The translations under genes and the position numbers were made by a program. Below, in pieces: positions 9,917 to 18,176 of a stretch of DNA of 64,000 nt; the stretch's first letter is position 1, and every line of letters starts with the position of its first letter. Location: the NCBI GenBank assembly GCA_963674835.2, contig CAXXKC010000003.1, positions 992,001-1,056,000 on the forward strand, given 5' to 3'. The notes under the pieces were generated by a model. The model made no database searches and had not been told where the DNA came from. It was given only the letters and a program-made list of their open reading frames with translations. The DNA comes from G963674835 sp963674835. GTDB taxonomy: Bacteria > Planctomycetota > Planctomycetia > Pirellulales > Thermoguttaceae.

Positions 9917-11014
9917 ATGACGTCCACCACCGTCGACGCCCGCTTCCAGCAAATCTTCCGGAAGATCGATTCCGGCCAACGCCTCTCCGCCGCCGACGGC
10001 CAGACGCTCTTCGACCCGCAAGTCGATCTTCACGCCGTCGGCCGCCTCGCCAATCGCCTCCGCGAAGCCAAAAACGGCAACGTCGCCTACTACAACCTCA
10101 ACGTCCACATCAACCCCACCAACATCTGCGCCTACCGCTGCCCTCTCTGTGCCTATAGCTGCGATCCCGGCGACGCCAAGGCCTACGTAATGACCGACGA
10201 CCAGATCCTCGCCCGTGGACAAGAGGCCGTCGACGCCCGCGCCACCGAGCTCCATATCGTCGGAGGCGTCCACCCCGAAAAGCCCTTCGCGTGGTACCTG
10301 GGCATCATCGACCAGCTACACCGCGCCTACCCCACGCTCCACCTCAAGGCCTGGACCGCCGCGGAGATCGACTGGTTCGCCCTCCTCACCGGCAAACCCC
10401 ATCGCGCGGTCCTCGAGTCCATGATCGAAGCCGGACTGGGCAGCATGCCCGGCGGCGGTGCCGAGATTTTCCATCCCGAGGTCCGCCGCCAGATCGCGCC
10501 CCGCAAGGCCGACGCCGAGACTTGGCTCGCCGTCCATCGCATCGCGCACCAGCTCGGGCTGAGAACCAACGCCACCATGCTCTACGGTCACGTCGAGCAG
10601 CCGGCCCACCGCGTCGACCACCTCCTGCGCCTCCGCCAACTCCAGGACGAAACCGGCGGCTTTCAGGCCTTCGTCCCCTTGGCCTTCCATCCCGAGGGAA
10701 CTCGCTTCGCCGGCCATCCCAAGGTCTCCGGCCTCGAAGACCTCCGCGTCATCGCCGTCAGCCGCCTCATGCTCGACAACTTCGACCACCTCAAGGCCTA
10801 TTGGATCTCGCTAGGCGTCGGCACGGCGCAAGTCGCCCTCGCCTACGGCGCCGACGACCTCGATGGAACCGTCCGCCACGAACTCATCCACCACGACGCC
10901 GGCGCCACCTCACCCAAGATGCTCTCCGTCGACCAACTCACCGCCCTCATCCGCGAAGCTGGCCGCGACCCCGTCCAACGCGACACCCTCTACCGCCCCG
11001 TCGCCCAAGCATAG
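9917..11014 (+). CDS. mqnE: Aminofutalosine synthase MqnE (radical SAM)
   Basis: A 365-residue radical SAM enzyme. The cluster motif CAYRCPLC (C-x3-C-x2-C) binds the 4Fe-4S centre. TELHIVGGVHPEKPFAWY and the C-terminal ATSPKMLSVDQL match MqnE, which couples 3-(1-carboxyvinyl)oxybenzoate to SAM to make aminofutalosine. This marks the futalosine route to menaquinone instead of the MenFDHCEB route. Start at 9917 follows GGAG at a good distance. MqnA, B, C and D are not in the window, so the early pathway is encoded elsewhere. A repeat hairpin follows the stop. Confidence 0.93.
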   Translation: MTSTTVDARFQQIFRKIDSGQRLSAADGQTLFDPQVDLHAVGRLANRLREAKNGNVAYYNLNVHINPTNICAYRCPLCAYSCDPGDAKAYVMTDDQILARGQEAVDARATELHIVGGVHPEKPFAWYLGIIDQLHRAYPTLHLKAWTAAEIDWFALLTGKPHRAVLESMIEAGLGSMPGGGAEIFHPEVRRQIAPRKADAETWLAVHRIAHQLGLRTNATMLYGHVEQPAHRVDHLLRLRQLQDETGGFQAFVPLAFHPEGTRFAGHPKVSGLEDLRVIAVSRLMLDNFDHLKAYWISLGVGTAQVALAYGADDLDGTVRHELIHHDAGATSPKMLSVDQLTALIREAGRDPVQRDTLYRPVAQA

Positions 11015-11034
11015 GCAGAACTCTCCCCGCCCAC

Positions 11035-11063
11035 CATGTAGCACAGCCGCCCCCGGCTGTGCC
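11035..11063. repeat. GTAGCACAGCCGCC...GGCTGTGC hairpin repeat
   Basis: A short dispersed palindrome: GCACAGCCG pairs with CGGCTGTGC around a CCCC centre. It lies 21 bp beyond the mqnE stop and could act as an mRNA end hairpin, but no T run follows. Copies occur at 48085 and 48322, with a variant at 20551. Confidence 0.7.
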
Positions 11064-11073
11064 CCGCCAACCT

Positions 11074-11114
11074 CCCCTCGCCCGCTTGTGGGAGAGGGGC
11101 CGCACAGTGAGGGC
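11074..11114. repeat. CTCGCCCGC...GCGGGAGAG palindrome, copy
   Basis: CCCTCGCCCGCTTGTGGGAGAGGGG-type palindrome ending in GTGAGGGC, described here in pieces. Related copies are at 28284 (inside a gene) and 40442, with a partial one near 61571. Confidence 0.6.
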
Positions 11115-11161
11115 ATCTTCCACTCCGTCAGAGCTTCCTCGCGAAACCAGCCACCGCCCCC

Positions 11162-13012
11162 CTACTCCCCCGCCTTCGCCTCATACCACTCCCCGCGAAG
11201 CCAATCGACAACCATCCCCACGCCTTCCGCCGTCAAGATATTGTCCTCCGGCTTCGCTGGGTCCTTCGCGTAGGCCGGCATCCGGTCGTTCTTGCTCCCG
11301 TAGAAACGCGTGTGCGTCGGGTCCGCGATGATCCCCACAAGCCACTCCCGCGACCCGTACCCCGTCAAATCCGGCGCGTTGCCCAGGCTGCCCACCGTGT
11401 GGAACTTGTGGCAATCGGCACAGGTGAAGTCCTCGAACATCAGCGTCGTATCTTCGTTCGGCGCCTTCGCCCCCGGTCCCCGCTTGGCTTCCGCCGCCAG
11501 GGCCTTCACCAACTTCGGAAACATCGGCTTCAGCTCCTCGTCCTGCAGCAGTTCTTTCAGGCCGCCGGTAACGAACTGCGCCATCTTGCCGTCCTTGAAC
11601 GCCGTGCCCCCAAAGTACTTCGGCTCTCTGATTTGCTTCGGATCCAGGAACCCCGTGATCCAGGCTTCGCTGGCAAATCCGTGCAGGTTCGGCGCCGACG
11701 GATTCTCCGCTGCAATGCCGTTCCCTTCCGCGTCCAGATACGTGTGGCAACTAGCGCAGTGCTGCTTGAACAGCTTCGGCCCTTGCGTCTTCGCATCCTC
11801 GCGCAAAAGCGTCAGCGCCCCCGTCACGGGAATACCGGCCGGCGCCCGCGCCAGCTCTCGCGCCCGCATCGCCGCGATCCTCCCGTCGGCCAGCGCCGTC
11901 TGATGCTCCTTGCTCACCAAGTCCTTCGAGACCGAAATGTACGAAAGCCACACGACGCCGATCAACAGCACCGCCGTGACACCCACGTTCACCTTGTGCC
12001 CGACCGGCTTGCGACCCACCAACGGCATCGCCAACAAAAACAGAACGAGAATCGTCGGCAGCACGAAGATCGGCACCACCTGCCACGAAACGCCCAGCCC
12101 CGGAATCCTCTCCGCCGGGAACGAGTGCGTCAGCTCGTACAATCCCAAGAACGCCCACTCCGGCCGCGCGGCCGCGTACGCATCCGCCGGATCCGCCGGC
12201 GCCCCCAGTCCAATCCCGAATCGCTCCGCCGCAGGCTGCCCGGGATGCTTCGGTCCCGTCAACGCATGCTGGCTCATCAGCAGTCCCACCACGACCGCCA
12301 CCACCAGCCATCCCGCCGTGTTTCGCACGGCCTGGTTCGGCCAGAACCAAAGCTTCCGCGGCGCCGTGGCGACCTCGGCCGACTCCGCCCGGTGCAGCAG
12401 ATACTGGTGAAGCACCAACAGCACCAGCATCAATCCCGAAAACACCCCCGCGTGCAGCGCGAAGAATCGGGTCAACGTATGATGTCCAAATGCCGGCCCT
12501 CCGGCGGCCAGCTTGAACAGGTCCCCGCCCACCCAAGGCAGCAGCGTCAGGAACTTCGTCCGCACCTGCGTCGCCCAGAACCCGTTCTGGTCCCACGACA
12601 ACAAATCCCCCGTCAACAACAATCCCAGCCCGACCATCCCCGTAAACAGCGCCACCCAGAAGACGAACTCCCGCGGCGCCCGGTATCCGCCCGAAAAAAT
12701 CATCGACAGCAGGTACAGCCCGATCATCGCCACCATAACCTGCGCCGCATAATGATGAATCCCGCGCACCAGCCATCCGCCCAGCACCTGGTACTGCACG
12801 TAGTAAACGCTCTCCCAAGCGCTCTGGGCGCTCGGGCTGTAGTACATCCACAAAACCAAACCCGTGATCACCTGAACCACGAACGCGAACACGATCATGC
12901 TCGCCCACATCGCGCTCAGACTCGACCGGCTCGGAATCGACCGATCCATCCGCGCACGCCACGCCGTTCGTAGCCCGGTCCGCTCGTCGATCCACTGCAT
13001 CAGCGCGTTCAT
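11162..13012 (-). CDS. Cytochrome b / subunit IV fused to two cytochrome c domains
   Basis: A 616-residue fusion. The first part is a cytochrome b core with paired histidine segments (GIHHYAAQVM and LHQYLLH) for two b haems. It runs into a subunit IV-like part with PEWAFLGLYEL, equivalent to the PEWY quinol-site motif but with Ala for Tyr. The C-terminal third holds two c-type haem sites, CASCH at about 419-423 and CADCH at about 531-535. It should oxidise menaquinol and pass electrons to the fused haems. The start at 13012 overlaps the Rieske stop by 4 nt (ATGA). Further upstream the frame is open but runs through the Rieske gene. Confidence 0.92.
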   Translation of the reverse strand: MNALMQWIDERTGLRTAWRARMDRSIPSRSSLSAMWASMIVFAFVVQVITGLVLWMYYSPSAQSAWESVYYVQYQVLGGWLVRGIHHYAAQVMVAMIGLYLLSMIFSGGYRAPREFVFWVALFTGMVGLGLLLTGDLLSWDQNGFWATQVRTKFLTLLPWVGGDLFKLAAGGPAFGHHTLTRFFALHAGVFSGLMLVLLVLHQYLLHRAESAEVATAPRKLWFWPNQAVRNTAGWLVVAVVVGLLMSQHALTGPKHPGQPAAERFGIGLGAPADPADAYAAARPEWAFLGLYELTHSFPAERIPGLGVSWQVVPIFVLPTILVLFLLAMPLVGRKPVGHKVNVGVTAVLLIGVVWLSYISVSKDLVSKEHQTALADGRIAAMRARELARAPAGIPVTGALTLLREDAKTQGPKLFKQHCASCHTYLDAEGNGIAAENPSAPNLHGFASEAWITGFLDPKQIREPKYFGGTAFKDGKMAQFVTGGLKELLQDEELKPMFPKLVKALAAEAKRGPGAKAPNEDTTLMFEDFTCADCHKFHTVGSLGNAPDLTGYGSREWLVGIIADPTHTRFYGSKNDRMPAYAKDPAKPEDNILTAEGVGMVVDWLRGEWYEAKAGE

Positions 13013-13584
13013 GCGTCGGCAACCTTCTGAGGAGTACCCGTGCGGAATGTCTCGTACTTCACCCACACTTCGTTCTTGTTCCGCAGTTCCACTTCCAACA
13101 TATCCAAATCGCGAGGACTCGGCGATTTCTCGTCCAGGCGCTTCCCGTCCAGGTCGAAGCTCGCCTGGTGGCACGGGCAATAGAACCGCTTGTTCGCCTC
13201 GTCAAACCCCACGTAGCAGCCCGCGTGCGGACAGATCACCTGCAGCGCTTCCACGCCGTCCTTCGTCCGCCGCAGAAACACCGCGCCCACCGGCTCGTTC
13301 GCAAAGTGGCTCCACGCGTCCGTCCGATCCATCACCACCGGAAACTTCCGCGGCGTCCCGTCCTCCGGAAGCGTCTCCAAATTCGCCAGGCGCAGAAGCT
13401 TCCCGGCACTCCCCTTCTGACGCAGCGGATTCAGAAACGAGACCGCTCCCGCAGCCGCGGGAATCGCCAACGCCGCGCCCCCCATCACCACGGCCAAAGC
13501 CTTGGCAAAAAAACCCCGACGCTGCTGCACACCGTCGGTCTTCTCGCAACCCGAACAGCAAGGGGACTTCGCAGGAGAGTTCAT
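13009..13584 (-). CDS. Rieske iron-sulfur protein of the quinol-oxidising complex
   Basis: A 191-residue Rieske protein with both 2Fe-2S binding boxes, CPHAGC and CPCHQASF. An arginine pair (QRRGFF) before a hydrophobic segment (KALAVVMGGAALAIPAAAG) looks like a Tat-dependent membrane anchor. A CCSGC group near the N-terminus (residues about 9-13) is unusual for the family. I placed the start at 13584 (MNSPAKSPC), with AGGA 8 nt upstream. It is the first gene of a two-gene operon with the cytochrome b-c fusion, the classic bc/b6f-type partnership. The NrnA gene ends 77 bp upstream. Confidence 0.93.
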   Translation of the reverse strand: MNSPAKSPCCSGCEKTDGVQQRRGFFAKALAVVMGGAALAIPAAAGAVSFLNPLRQKGSAGKLLRLANLETLPEDGTPRKFPVVMDRTDAWSHFANEPVGAVFLRRTKDGVEALQVICPHAGCYVGFDEANKRFYCPCHQASFDLDGKRLDEKSPSPRDLDMLEVELRNKNEVWVKYETFRTGTPQKVADA

Positions 13585-13661
13585 GAGCTGGTTCCTGGGG
13601 CTGGCAAAGAAGCGGGTCCAACGGCCCCCAGCAAGCGTGCCGGCGGCCCGTAGCCTCGCCA

Positions 13662-14675
13662 TTATCGCATGGCCTTGCGCACGGCGTCAAGCACTCGGCC
13701 CTGGGCTGCAACCAGCGGCTCTTTCAACATCGCGCCGGCCGCCTTCTGGTGCCCACCGCCGCCGAACTGCTCGGCCAACCGACTGCAATCGATCGCCGTG
13801 CGACTGCGGAAACTGATCTTATATCCGCCGCCGATCTGCTCCACCAAAATCACCGCCACCTCGGTGCCGCCCACCGACAACAACATGTTGATGATGTCTT
13901 CGCTGTCGCTCGGCATCGCACCAGCCGCGTCGAAATCGGCCCGCTCGATCGACGTGTAAATCAACCGCCCCTCCAACTCCACCGCCGACCGCTCCATCGC
14001 CCGGCCGATCAACCGCAGCCGCGCCAGCGAGTCGTTCTCATACAGCCGTTTGAACAACTGGTCCGGCACCGCGCCCGCGTCGATCAATCGCGACGCCAAC
14101 GCGTACGTCGCCGCGCTGGCCGACGCGAACCGAAACCACCCCGTGTCCGTCGCCAAGGCCGCAAATACCGGCACCGCAATCTCCGGCGTCAACGCCACGC
14201 CCAACTGGTCCGCCGCCTCCACGACCAGCCGCCCCGTGGCCTCCGCTCGCACGTCCTTGAACAGATCCGCCCCCAGATCGTCCGAGCTCACATGGTGGTC
14301 CACCGCCGCCTTGGCCGCCTTGCTCTGTCGAATCACGTCGGCCATGTCGCCCAACTGCGCCCACGCGCTGGTGTCCAGAATCAGCAGCAATTCCGCAGCG
14401 TCCAGCACCTCGCGCGGCACTTTTTCCAAACGCTTGAACTTCCCCTCTCCATCCAGAAACCGCAGCGTCGGCGGCACATCGTACCCCGCCACGATCTCCA
14501 CCTGTTTGCCCACCTGCTCCAGCACGCCCGCCATCGCCAGCGTGCTGCCGACAGCGTCCCCATCCGGCCGCACGTGCGTCGTCAACACGATCCGCTGCTT
14601 GCTGCCGATCAGCTCCGCAAACCGCGGCCAATCGACTCCGACCCCCTCACCCAACGCCTGCAATGACTCGTTCAC
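13662..14675 (-). CDS. nrnA: DHH-family phosphoesterase, NrnA-like
   Basis: A 337-residue DHH/DHHA1 protein. Motifs seen are HVRPDGDAVGS, LILDTSAWAQLG, AVDHHVSSDD (the DHH box) and the C-terminal FGGGGHQKAAGAM. NrnA degrades very short RNA and removes the 3' phosphate from pAp. I prefer the GTG at 14675 because AGAGGG lies 8 nt upstream; a GTG at 14681 is also in frame but too close to that site. The gene lies between ribF and the Rieske gene on the same strand. Such proteins commonly neighbour rbfA and infB, which are not seen here. Confidence 0.9.
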   Translation of the reverse strand: MNESLQALGEGVGVDWPRFAELIGSKQRIVLTTHVRPDGDAVGSTLAMAGVLEQVGKQVEIVAGYDVPPTLRFLDGEGKFKRLEKVPREVLDAAELLLILDTSAWAQLGDMADVIRQSKAAKAAVDHHVSSDDLGADLFKDVRAEATGRLVVEAADQLGVALTPEIAVPVFAALATDTGWFRFASASAATYALASRLIDAGAVPDQLFKRLYENDSLARLRLIGRAMERSAVELEGRLIYTSIERADFDAAGAMPSDSEDIINMLLSVGGTEVAVILVEQIGGGYKISFRSRTAIDCSRLAEQFGGGGHQKAAGAMLKEPLVAAQGRVLDAVRKAMR

Positions 14676-14706
14676 CGGCACGACCCTCTGCTACATCAAT
14701 CCCACT

Positions 14707-14769
14707 ACCCGCTTCCCTCCGCCTTTCACTTCCCGCTTCCGCTCTCCGCTTTCCGCCCTCCGCTTTCCC
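14707..14769. repeat. GCGGAAA-type heptamer array at the ribF 3' end
   Basis: A degenerate array of CCGCTTTC/CCGCTTCC units, read on the minus strand as GCGGAAAGC. It begins beyond the ribF stop and runs into the last codons, so the ribF tail is repeat-encoded. Confidence 0.65.
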
Positions 14770-15682
14770 ATATCCCCTTCACCGCCTCCATGTCGCGGCC
14801 CATCTGCTCCAACAGCCGCTCCACGGAACCAAACCGTTGAATGTCCCTGAGACGGTCCGCAAAGTCAACCTCGATCCACCGATCGTACAGGTCGCCCGCA
14901 TAGTCGATCAGATGGGCTTCCACCTTCAAGCCGCCCTCACCGAACGTCGGGTTTGGTCCGATGCTGATCGCCGCTGGCCAACCCTGTCCATCCACCCAGG
15001 CCTCGCCCGCATAGATTCCCTCGCCCGGCAGCAGGGTCCGCACACCATGCAGATTAGCGGTCGGATATCCCAGCTTCGCGCCCCGCCCCGCACCATGCTT
15101 CACCTCGCCGCGAATCCGGTACGGCCGCGTCAGCATCCCCCGAGCCGCCCCAAGGTTTCCTTCGGCCACCAGCCGGCGAATCCGCGAGCTCGACACGATC
15201 TCGCCGTCCACCTCGACCGGTCCCACGACCTCCAAGATCGCGCCCACTTCCTGGCAGAACCTCTCCAGTGTCTCCACGTTCCCCGCCCGATCGTGCCCGA
15301 AGAAGAAATTCGGCCCCTCCACCAATGCCTTCGCATTCAGGGCGCCGCGCACGAACTCGTCGAAGAACTGCCGAGCGGAAAGCTCCAGAAACGCCCGGTC
15401 GGTAGGATACGCCACCACCAGGTCCACACCCAGCCCGGCCAACAGTTCGGCCTTGCGATCGGTCCAGGTCAATGGCGGTGGAACAGCGTCTGGTCTCAGC
15501 AGGGCCGCCGGTCGCGGGTCGAACGTGAACACGATGGCCGGCCCCGCCACGCGCTTTGCCAATGCCAGCAACCGCTCCACGATCCGCGCGTGTCCCAAAT
15601 GCACGCCGTCGAAATTGCCGATGGCCACCGCGCCGCCCCGGAACCGCTCGGACAAGCTGTTTAGATCACGGATCAGATTCAC
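14726..15682 (-). CDS. ribF: Bifunctional riboflavin kinase/FAD synthetase RibF
   Basis: A 318-residue enzyme that turns riboflavin into FMN and then FAD. The N-terminal adenylyltransferase half has AIGNFDGVHLGHARIVERL and SSSRIRRLVAEGNL; the C-terminal kinase half has GRGAKLGYPTANL and GEGIYAG. The start is a GTG at 15682 with only a weak binding site. The last 13 or so residues (ESGGRKAESGSGK) come from a heptamer repeat and are absent from the usual family end, so the functional protein probably stops near GIWES. Six bases separate it from the DUF4912 gene upstream. Confidence 0.94.
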   Translation of the reverse strand: MNLIRDLNSLSERFRGGAVAIGNFDGVHLGHARIVERLLALAKRVAGPAIVFTFDPRPAALLRPDAVPPPLTWTDRKAELLAGLGVDLVVAYPTDRAFLELSARQFFDEFVRGALNAKALVEGPNFFFGHDRAGNVETLERFCQEVGAILEVVGPVEVDGEIVSSSRIRRLVAEGNLGAARGMLTRPYRIRGEVKHGAGRGAKLGYPTANLHGVRTLLPGEGIYAGEAWVDGQGWPAAISIGPNPTFGEGGLKVEAHLIDYAGDLYDRWIEVDFADRLRDIQRFGSVERLLEQMGRDMEAVKGIWESGGRKAESGSGK

Positions 15683-15688
15683 GTCTCG

Positions 15689-16828
15689 CTACGCGTCCGG
15701 CTCGCGAATGACCGGTTCCATGACCTTCGTGTTCCGCTCCACGGCCAGCACGATCGTGCGCTGCTCCACTCCGTCTCCGCTGCTGGCCACCACCGGCAGC
15801 ACCTGTCGGCGATCCGGCAGACCGAACCGCACCGAGAAACTCCCATCCGGCTGCAAACGGACCGGCTCGCCTCGAAGCGTCACATGGGCGTCGGGATCGG
15901 TCATTCCGTACACGACCAACTCGGCATCCACCTGGAACGCAAAGTCCCGGTGATCGGCCCCCGCCGCGCCCAATCCGAACCGCGTCGACATCGGCGTACC
16001 CATCGGCCGCCGCAGACGCTCTTCGAACAGCTCCTTAAGGTCCGACGAGTCCCCGTCGTCCTCGTACCCGCCGCTCAACGCGTAGATGCGGTCGAAATCC
16101 TCGGCCACCTCTTCCCAGTTGCCGTCCACCACGTTGGCCGACTCGGCCGGCGGCGTCGTCACGATGTTGCTTCTCGCCAGCGAAAGCAGCTTGCCTTCCG
16201 GCGTCAGATAGCCCACGTCCATCTGGAAGCTCCGCGGCGGATCGTGCACGTCCACGTACCAGTTGTTCACACCGCCGTGGATCTTTACGTCCCGAAGGTG
16301 CTTCCTCGCCGTGCTCGTCGTCCCATCGCGCCCCACTTCCCACAGCCGCAGCACGGCTTTCGCTCCGTGCCACTGAGGGCCCAGCGCCGCCTGGGCGCGT
16401 TCCACGCTCTGACGCGACAGTTCCCAATAGGCGTGCAACCAATAAGGGTCGCGGACCATCACGACCAACCGGTCCTTGACCGGCTGGTCCCCGTTATCGC
16501 AATAACGGTACGCCAGATCCTTCGATTTCCCCAGTCGGGCCTTCAACTCGTTGATCCGCCGTTGTGCCCGCCTCGATCTCGGCTTGCTCGAACCACGGGC
16601 ACGACCGTTGCTCGCGCTGCGCCCGTTTACTCCTGACGCCGTCCCGTTGCAATTTGCCTTGCCATTCTTGCTCGGCGTCGCTCGTGATGCTTTTGCTTTG
16701 GCACACTTCACCAACGCTCGGACCAACTCGTCCTTACGCATGGCGTGCCAGCCGGGAACCCCGTTTCGCTTGGCCATTGCAGCCAAGTGCTTGACCGTGT
16801 GGGCTTTAAGTCTCGCCGCGGTGCTCAC
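15689..16828 (-). CDS. DUF4912 protein with an N-terminal Rho_N/SAP-like motif
   Basis: A 379-residue protein of unknown function. The N-terminal stretch (about 5-40, KHLAAMAKRNGVPGW and MRKDELVRALV) resembles the Rho N-terminal or SAP-type nucleic acid-binding helices. A basic, low-complexity linker rich in Lys, Ser and Asn follows. The centre (DRLVVMVRDPYWLHAYWEL) is DUF4912. I chose the GTG at 16828 because GGAGG lies 8 nt upstream; the GTG at 16837 touches that site and is unlikely. It heads the operon with ribF. A long 5' leader is likely, starting near 17124, and a hairpin sits just before the binding site. Confidence 0.8.
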   Translation of the reverse strand: MSTAARLKAHTVKHLAAMAKRNGVPGWHAMRKDELVRALVKCAKAKASRATPSKNGKANCNGTASGVNGRSASNGRARGSSKPRSRRAQRRINELKARLGKSKDLAYRYCDNGDQPVKDRLVVMVRDPYWLHAYWELSRQSVERAQAALGPQWHGAKAVLRLWEVGRDGTTSTARKHLRDVKIHGGVNNWYVDVHDPPRSFQMDVGYLTPEGKLLSLARSNIVTTPPAESANVVDGNWEEVAEDFDRIYALSGGYEDDGDSSDLKELFEERLRRPMGTPMSTRFGLGAAGADHRDFAFQVDAELVVYGMTDPDAHVTLRGEPVRLQPDGSFSVRFGLPDRRQVLPVVASSGDGVEQRTIVLAVERNTKVMEPVIREPDA

Positions 16829-16846
16829 AGGACTCACCTCCAGGTT

Positions 16847-16865
16847 GCCGGCTATATACGCCGGC
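16847..16865 (-). promoter_or_regulatory. Hairpin just upstream of the DUF4912 binding site
   Basis: GCCGGC, a seven-base AT-rich loop and GCCGGC form a six-pair GC stem. On the minus-strand transcript it ends about 5 nt before the GGAGG at the DUF4912 start, so it could influence ribosome access. No competing anti-structure was identified. Confidence 0.45.
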
Positions 16866-16928
16866 GCAGGGCTGCAGGTTATTCTCCTCGTTTGAATCTT
16901 CCCTGATCCCCAGGCAGACTCGCGCCCG

Positions 16929-17124
16929 TTCCACTTTGGCTCTCCGTGGCCAAAGGAGTCCGGCCGGGCAACGCTTAGGCTGATTCGAGGTAGGCGGGAC
17001 GCGACGGTTTGTTGGTTTCCCCACGGGCCACCGGTTCGCGGATCTCAAGCCCTCGTTGCCCGGTGTGCGCTCCCACCCTTGGCAGGCACCCGGTCCAGGC
17101 CGGGCATGGTGGAAGACACGTTCT
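16929..17124 (-). ncRNA. Candidate structured leader or small RNA
   Basis: A stretch with no protein gene that can fold into four paired elements: CCGGGCAACG (16964-16973) with CGTTGCCCGG (17054-17063), a 7-bp hairpin CTTTGGC (16934-16940)/GCCAAAG (16949-16955), CCCGG/CCGGG (17089-17104), and an outer TTCCAC/GTGGAA (16929/17109). A sigma70-like promoter at 17131-17159 would start transcription close to 17124 on the minus strand. The RNA could be an independent small RNA or the leader of the DUF4912 gene. I compared it with 6S, tmRNA, RNase P and 5S features and could not match any. The strand rests on the promoter alone. Confidence 0.4.
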
Positions 17125-17130
17125 ACCTTG

Positions 17131-17159
17131 ATTCTAATTAGACCGCCCCTCAAACGCAA
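17131..17159 (-). promoter_or_regulatory. Sigma70-like promoter toward the DUF4912 gene
   Basis: On the minus strand, TTGCGT (17159-17154), a 17-base spacer and TAGAAT (17136-17131). Transcription would begin near 17124 and read into the structured region and the DUF4912-ribF genes. Confidence 0.5.
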
Positions 17160-17664
17160 TGAGTTCCCCAAAACCCGTTGCAACTTCCCTTCCGATCTAC
17201 ATCCACAACTCGTTAAAGCACAACCATTTGCAATTCCGCGTTTCTCGCGATGCCTCCATCAGTTCTTTGCATGCCCCCTCAACAGAGCTGTGCCTGCCGC
17301 TTGTCCCAGTTCGCTTCAATCAGCCAAGTTTCCTCCCGAATCACCGCCCCATTTCATCAATCTCCATTCCAGATCGATCACAACCCATTTGCTAGCATTC
17401 CATGCAAGAAACAATGTCGCAAGAATCCCACGTTTTCCGCCCGTTCTCGCCCCAGACGCGGACTTTCTCCTCCGTCGTCTCCCATCAAGAAATCCCACAC
17501 TTCTGGCCACTTTGCCACAAACCACACAAACCGCTCCTCTCGTCCTCCGGCAAACCTCCAGTCCGACATGCCGGCCATTCCCAATCCACCGTCAATGACC
17601 ATCGCGTCGCTTGAAGCAGTCCTACCGCTCGACCCGATCGCGACACCCAGCGAACGTTGGTTGG
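17160..17664. other. Gene-free stretch between divergent promoters
   Basis: About 500 bases, less GC-rich than the flanking genes. Short open frames on both strands lack binding sites, codon bias and recognisable motifs. I see no repeat family member in it. Confidence 0.5.
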
Positions 17665-17693
17665 TTGACACGTCCGCACCCGACCGATAAATT
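17665..17693 (+). promoter_or_regulatory. Sigma70-like promoter for the ATP synthase operon
   Basis: TTGACA (17665-17670), a 17-base spacer and TAAATT (17688-17693). The -35 box is perfect and the -10 box matches four of six positions. It lies 192 bp before the first atp gene on the correct strand, with no other promoter of this quality nearby. Confidence 0.55.
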
Positions 17694-17885
17694 TACCAGC
17701 TTATTGACGCCTGCATCCCCAATGCGCGTCCAGCGGCAACCCGGGCCCTGGATTCCAACCGTTTCGGCTGGTGTCCGGAATCAGTCGCGATCATTGGTTG
17801 CATCGGCATTGATAGCACTAGGTGAAGCTCTACCCGCTGAGGCCCGTCGACCTTCCCTCCCGCACGAACCCAGATCTGCTAGCCC

Positions 17886-18176
17886 GTGGCGGAGCATCCC
17901 GACGACCGATCCGCGATGGCCAAGGCCGTCGCGTGGAGTTCCGAGGTGATCTCCATCGCCATCGAGATGGTGCTCCCCATGCTGCTTGGGATCTGGTTAG
18001 ACCGGAAACTCGGAACGGTCATGGTCTTCGTGCTGTTGGGGGCGGTCCTCGGATTCTCCCTCGGCCTGTTTCATCTGGTTCGACTGACGAAGCCGCGCCA
18101 CGGCTCGTCGGCCCCGGACAAGTCCGCCAAGGAGGCGTCCGCCAGCCAACACTCTGAGGAGGATACAAAACCATGA
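17886..18176 (+). CDS. atpZ: AtpZ/AtpI family protein
   Basis: A 96-residue protein with two hydrophobic segments (about 20-40 and 45-66) separated by LDRKLG, the layout of AtpZ. AtpZ proteins accompany ATP synthase operons and are linked to magnesium or calcium transport and rotor assembly. The tail is polar and Lys/Ser-rich. The start is a GTG at 17886 with a weak binding site; an ATG at 17916 is possible. It overlaps the next gene by four bases (ATGA). Confidence 0.8.
   Translation: MAEHPDDRSAMAKAVAWSSEVISIAIEMVLPMLLGIWLDRKLGTVMVFVLLGAVLGFSLGLFHLVRLTKPRHGSSAPDKSAKEASASQHSEEDTKP

Noticed and set aside
16929..17124. Known RNA: 6S, RNase P, tmRNA or 5S
   Set aside because: None of the diagnostic sequences of RNase P, tmRNA or 5S were found, and the 6S layout could not be confirmed. 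Kept only as a candidate structured RNA.
17160..17664. Short protein genes in the gap
   Set aside because: Small frames on both strands have no binding site, no codon bias and no recognisable motif.
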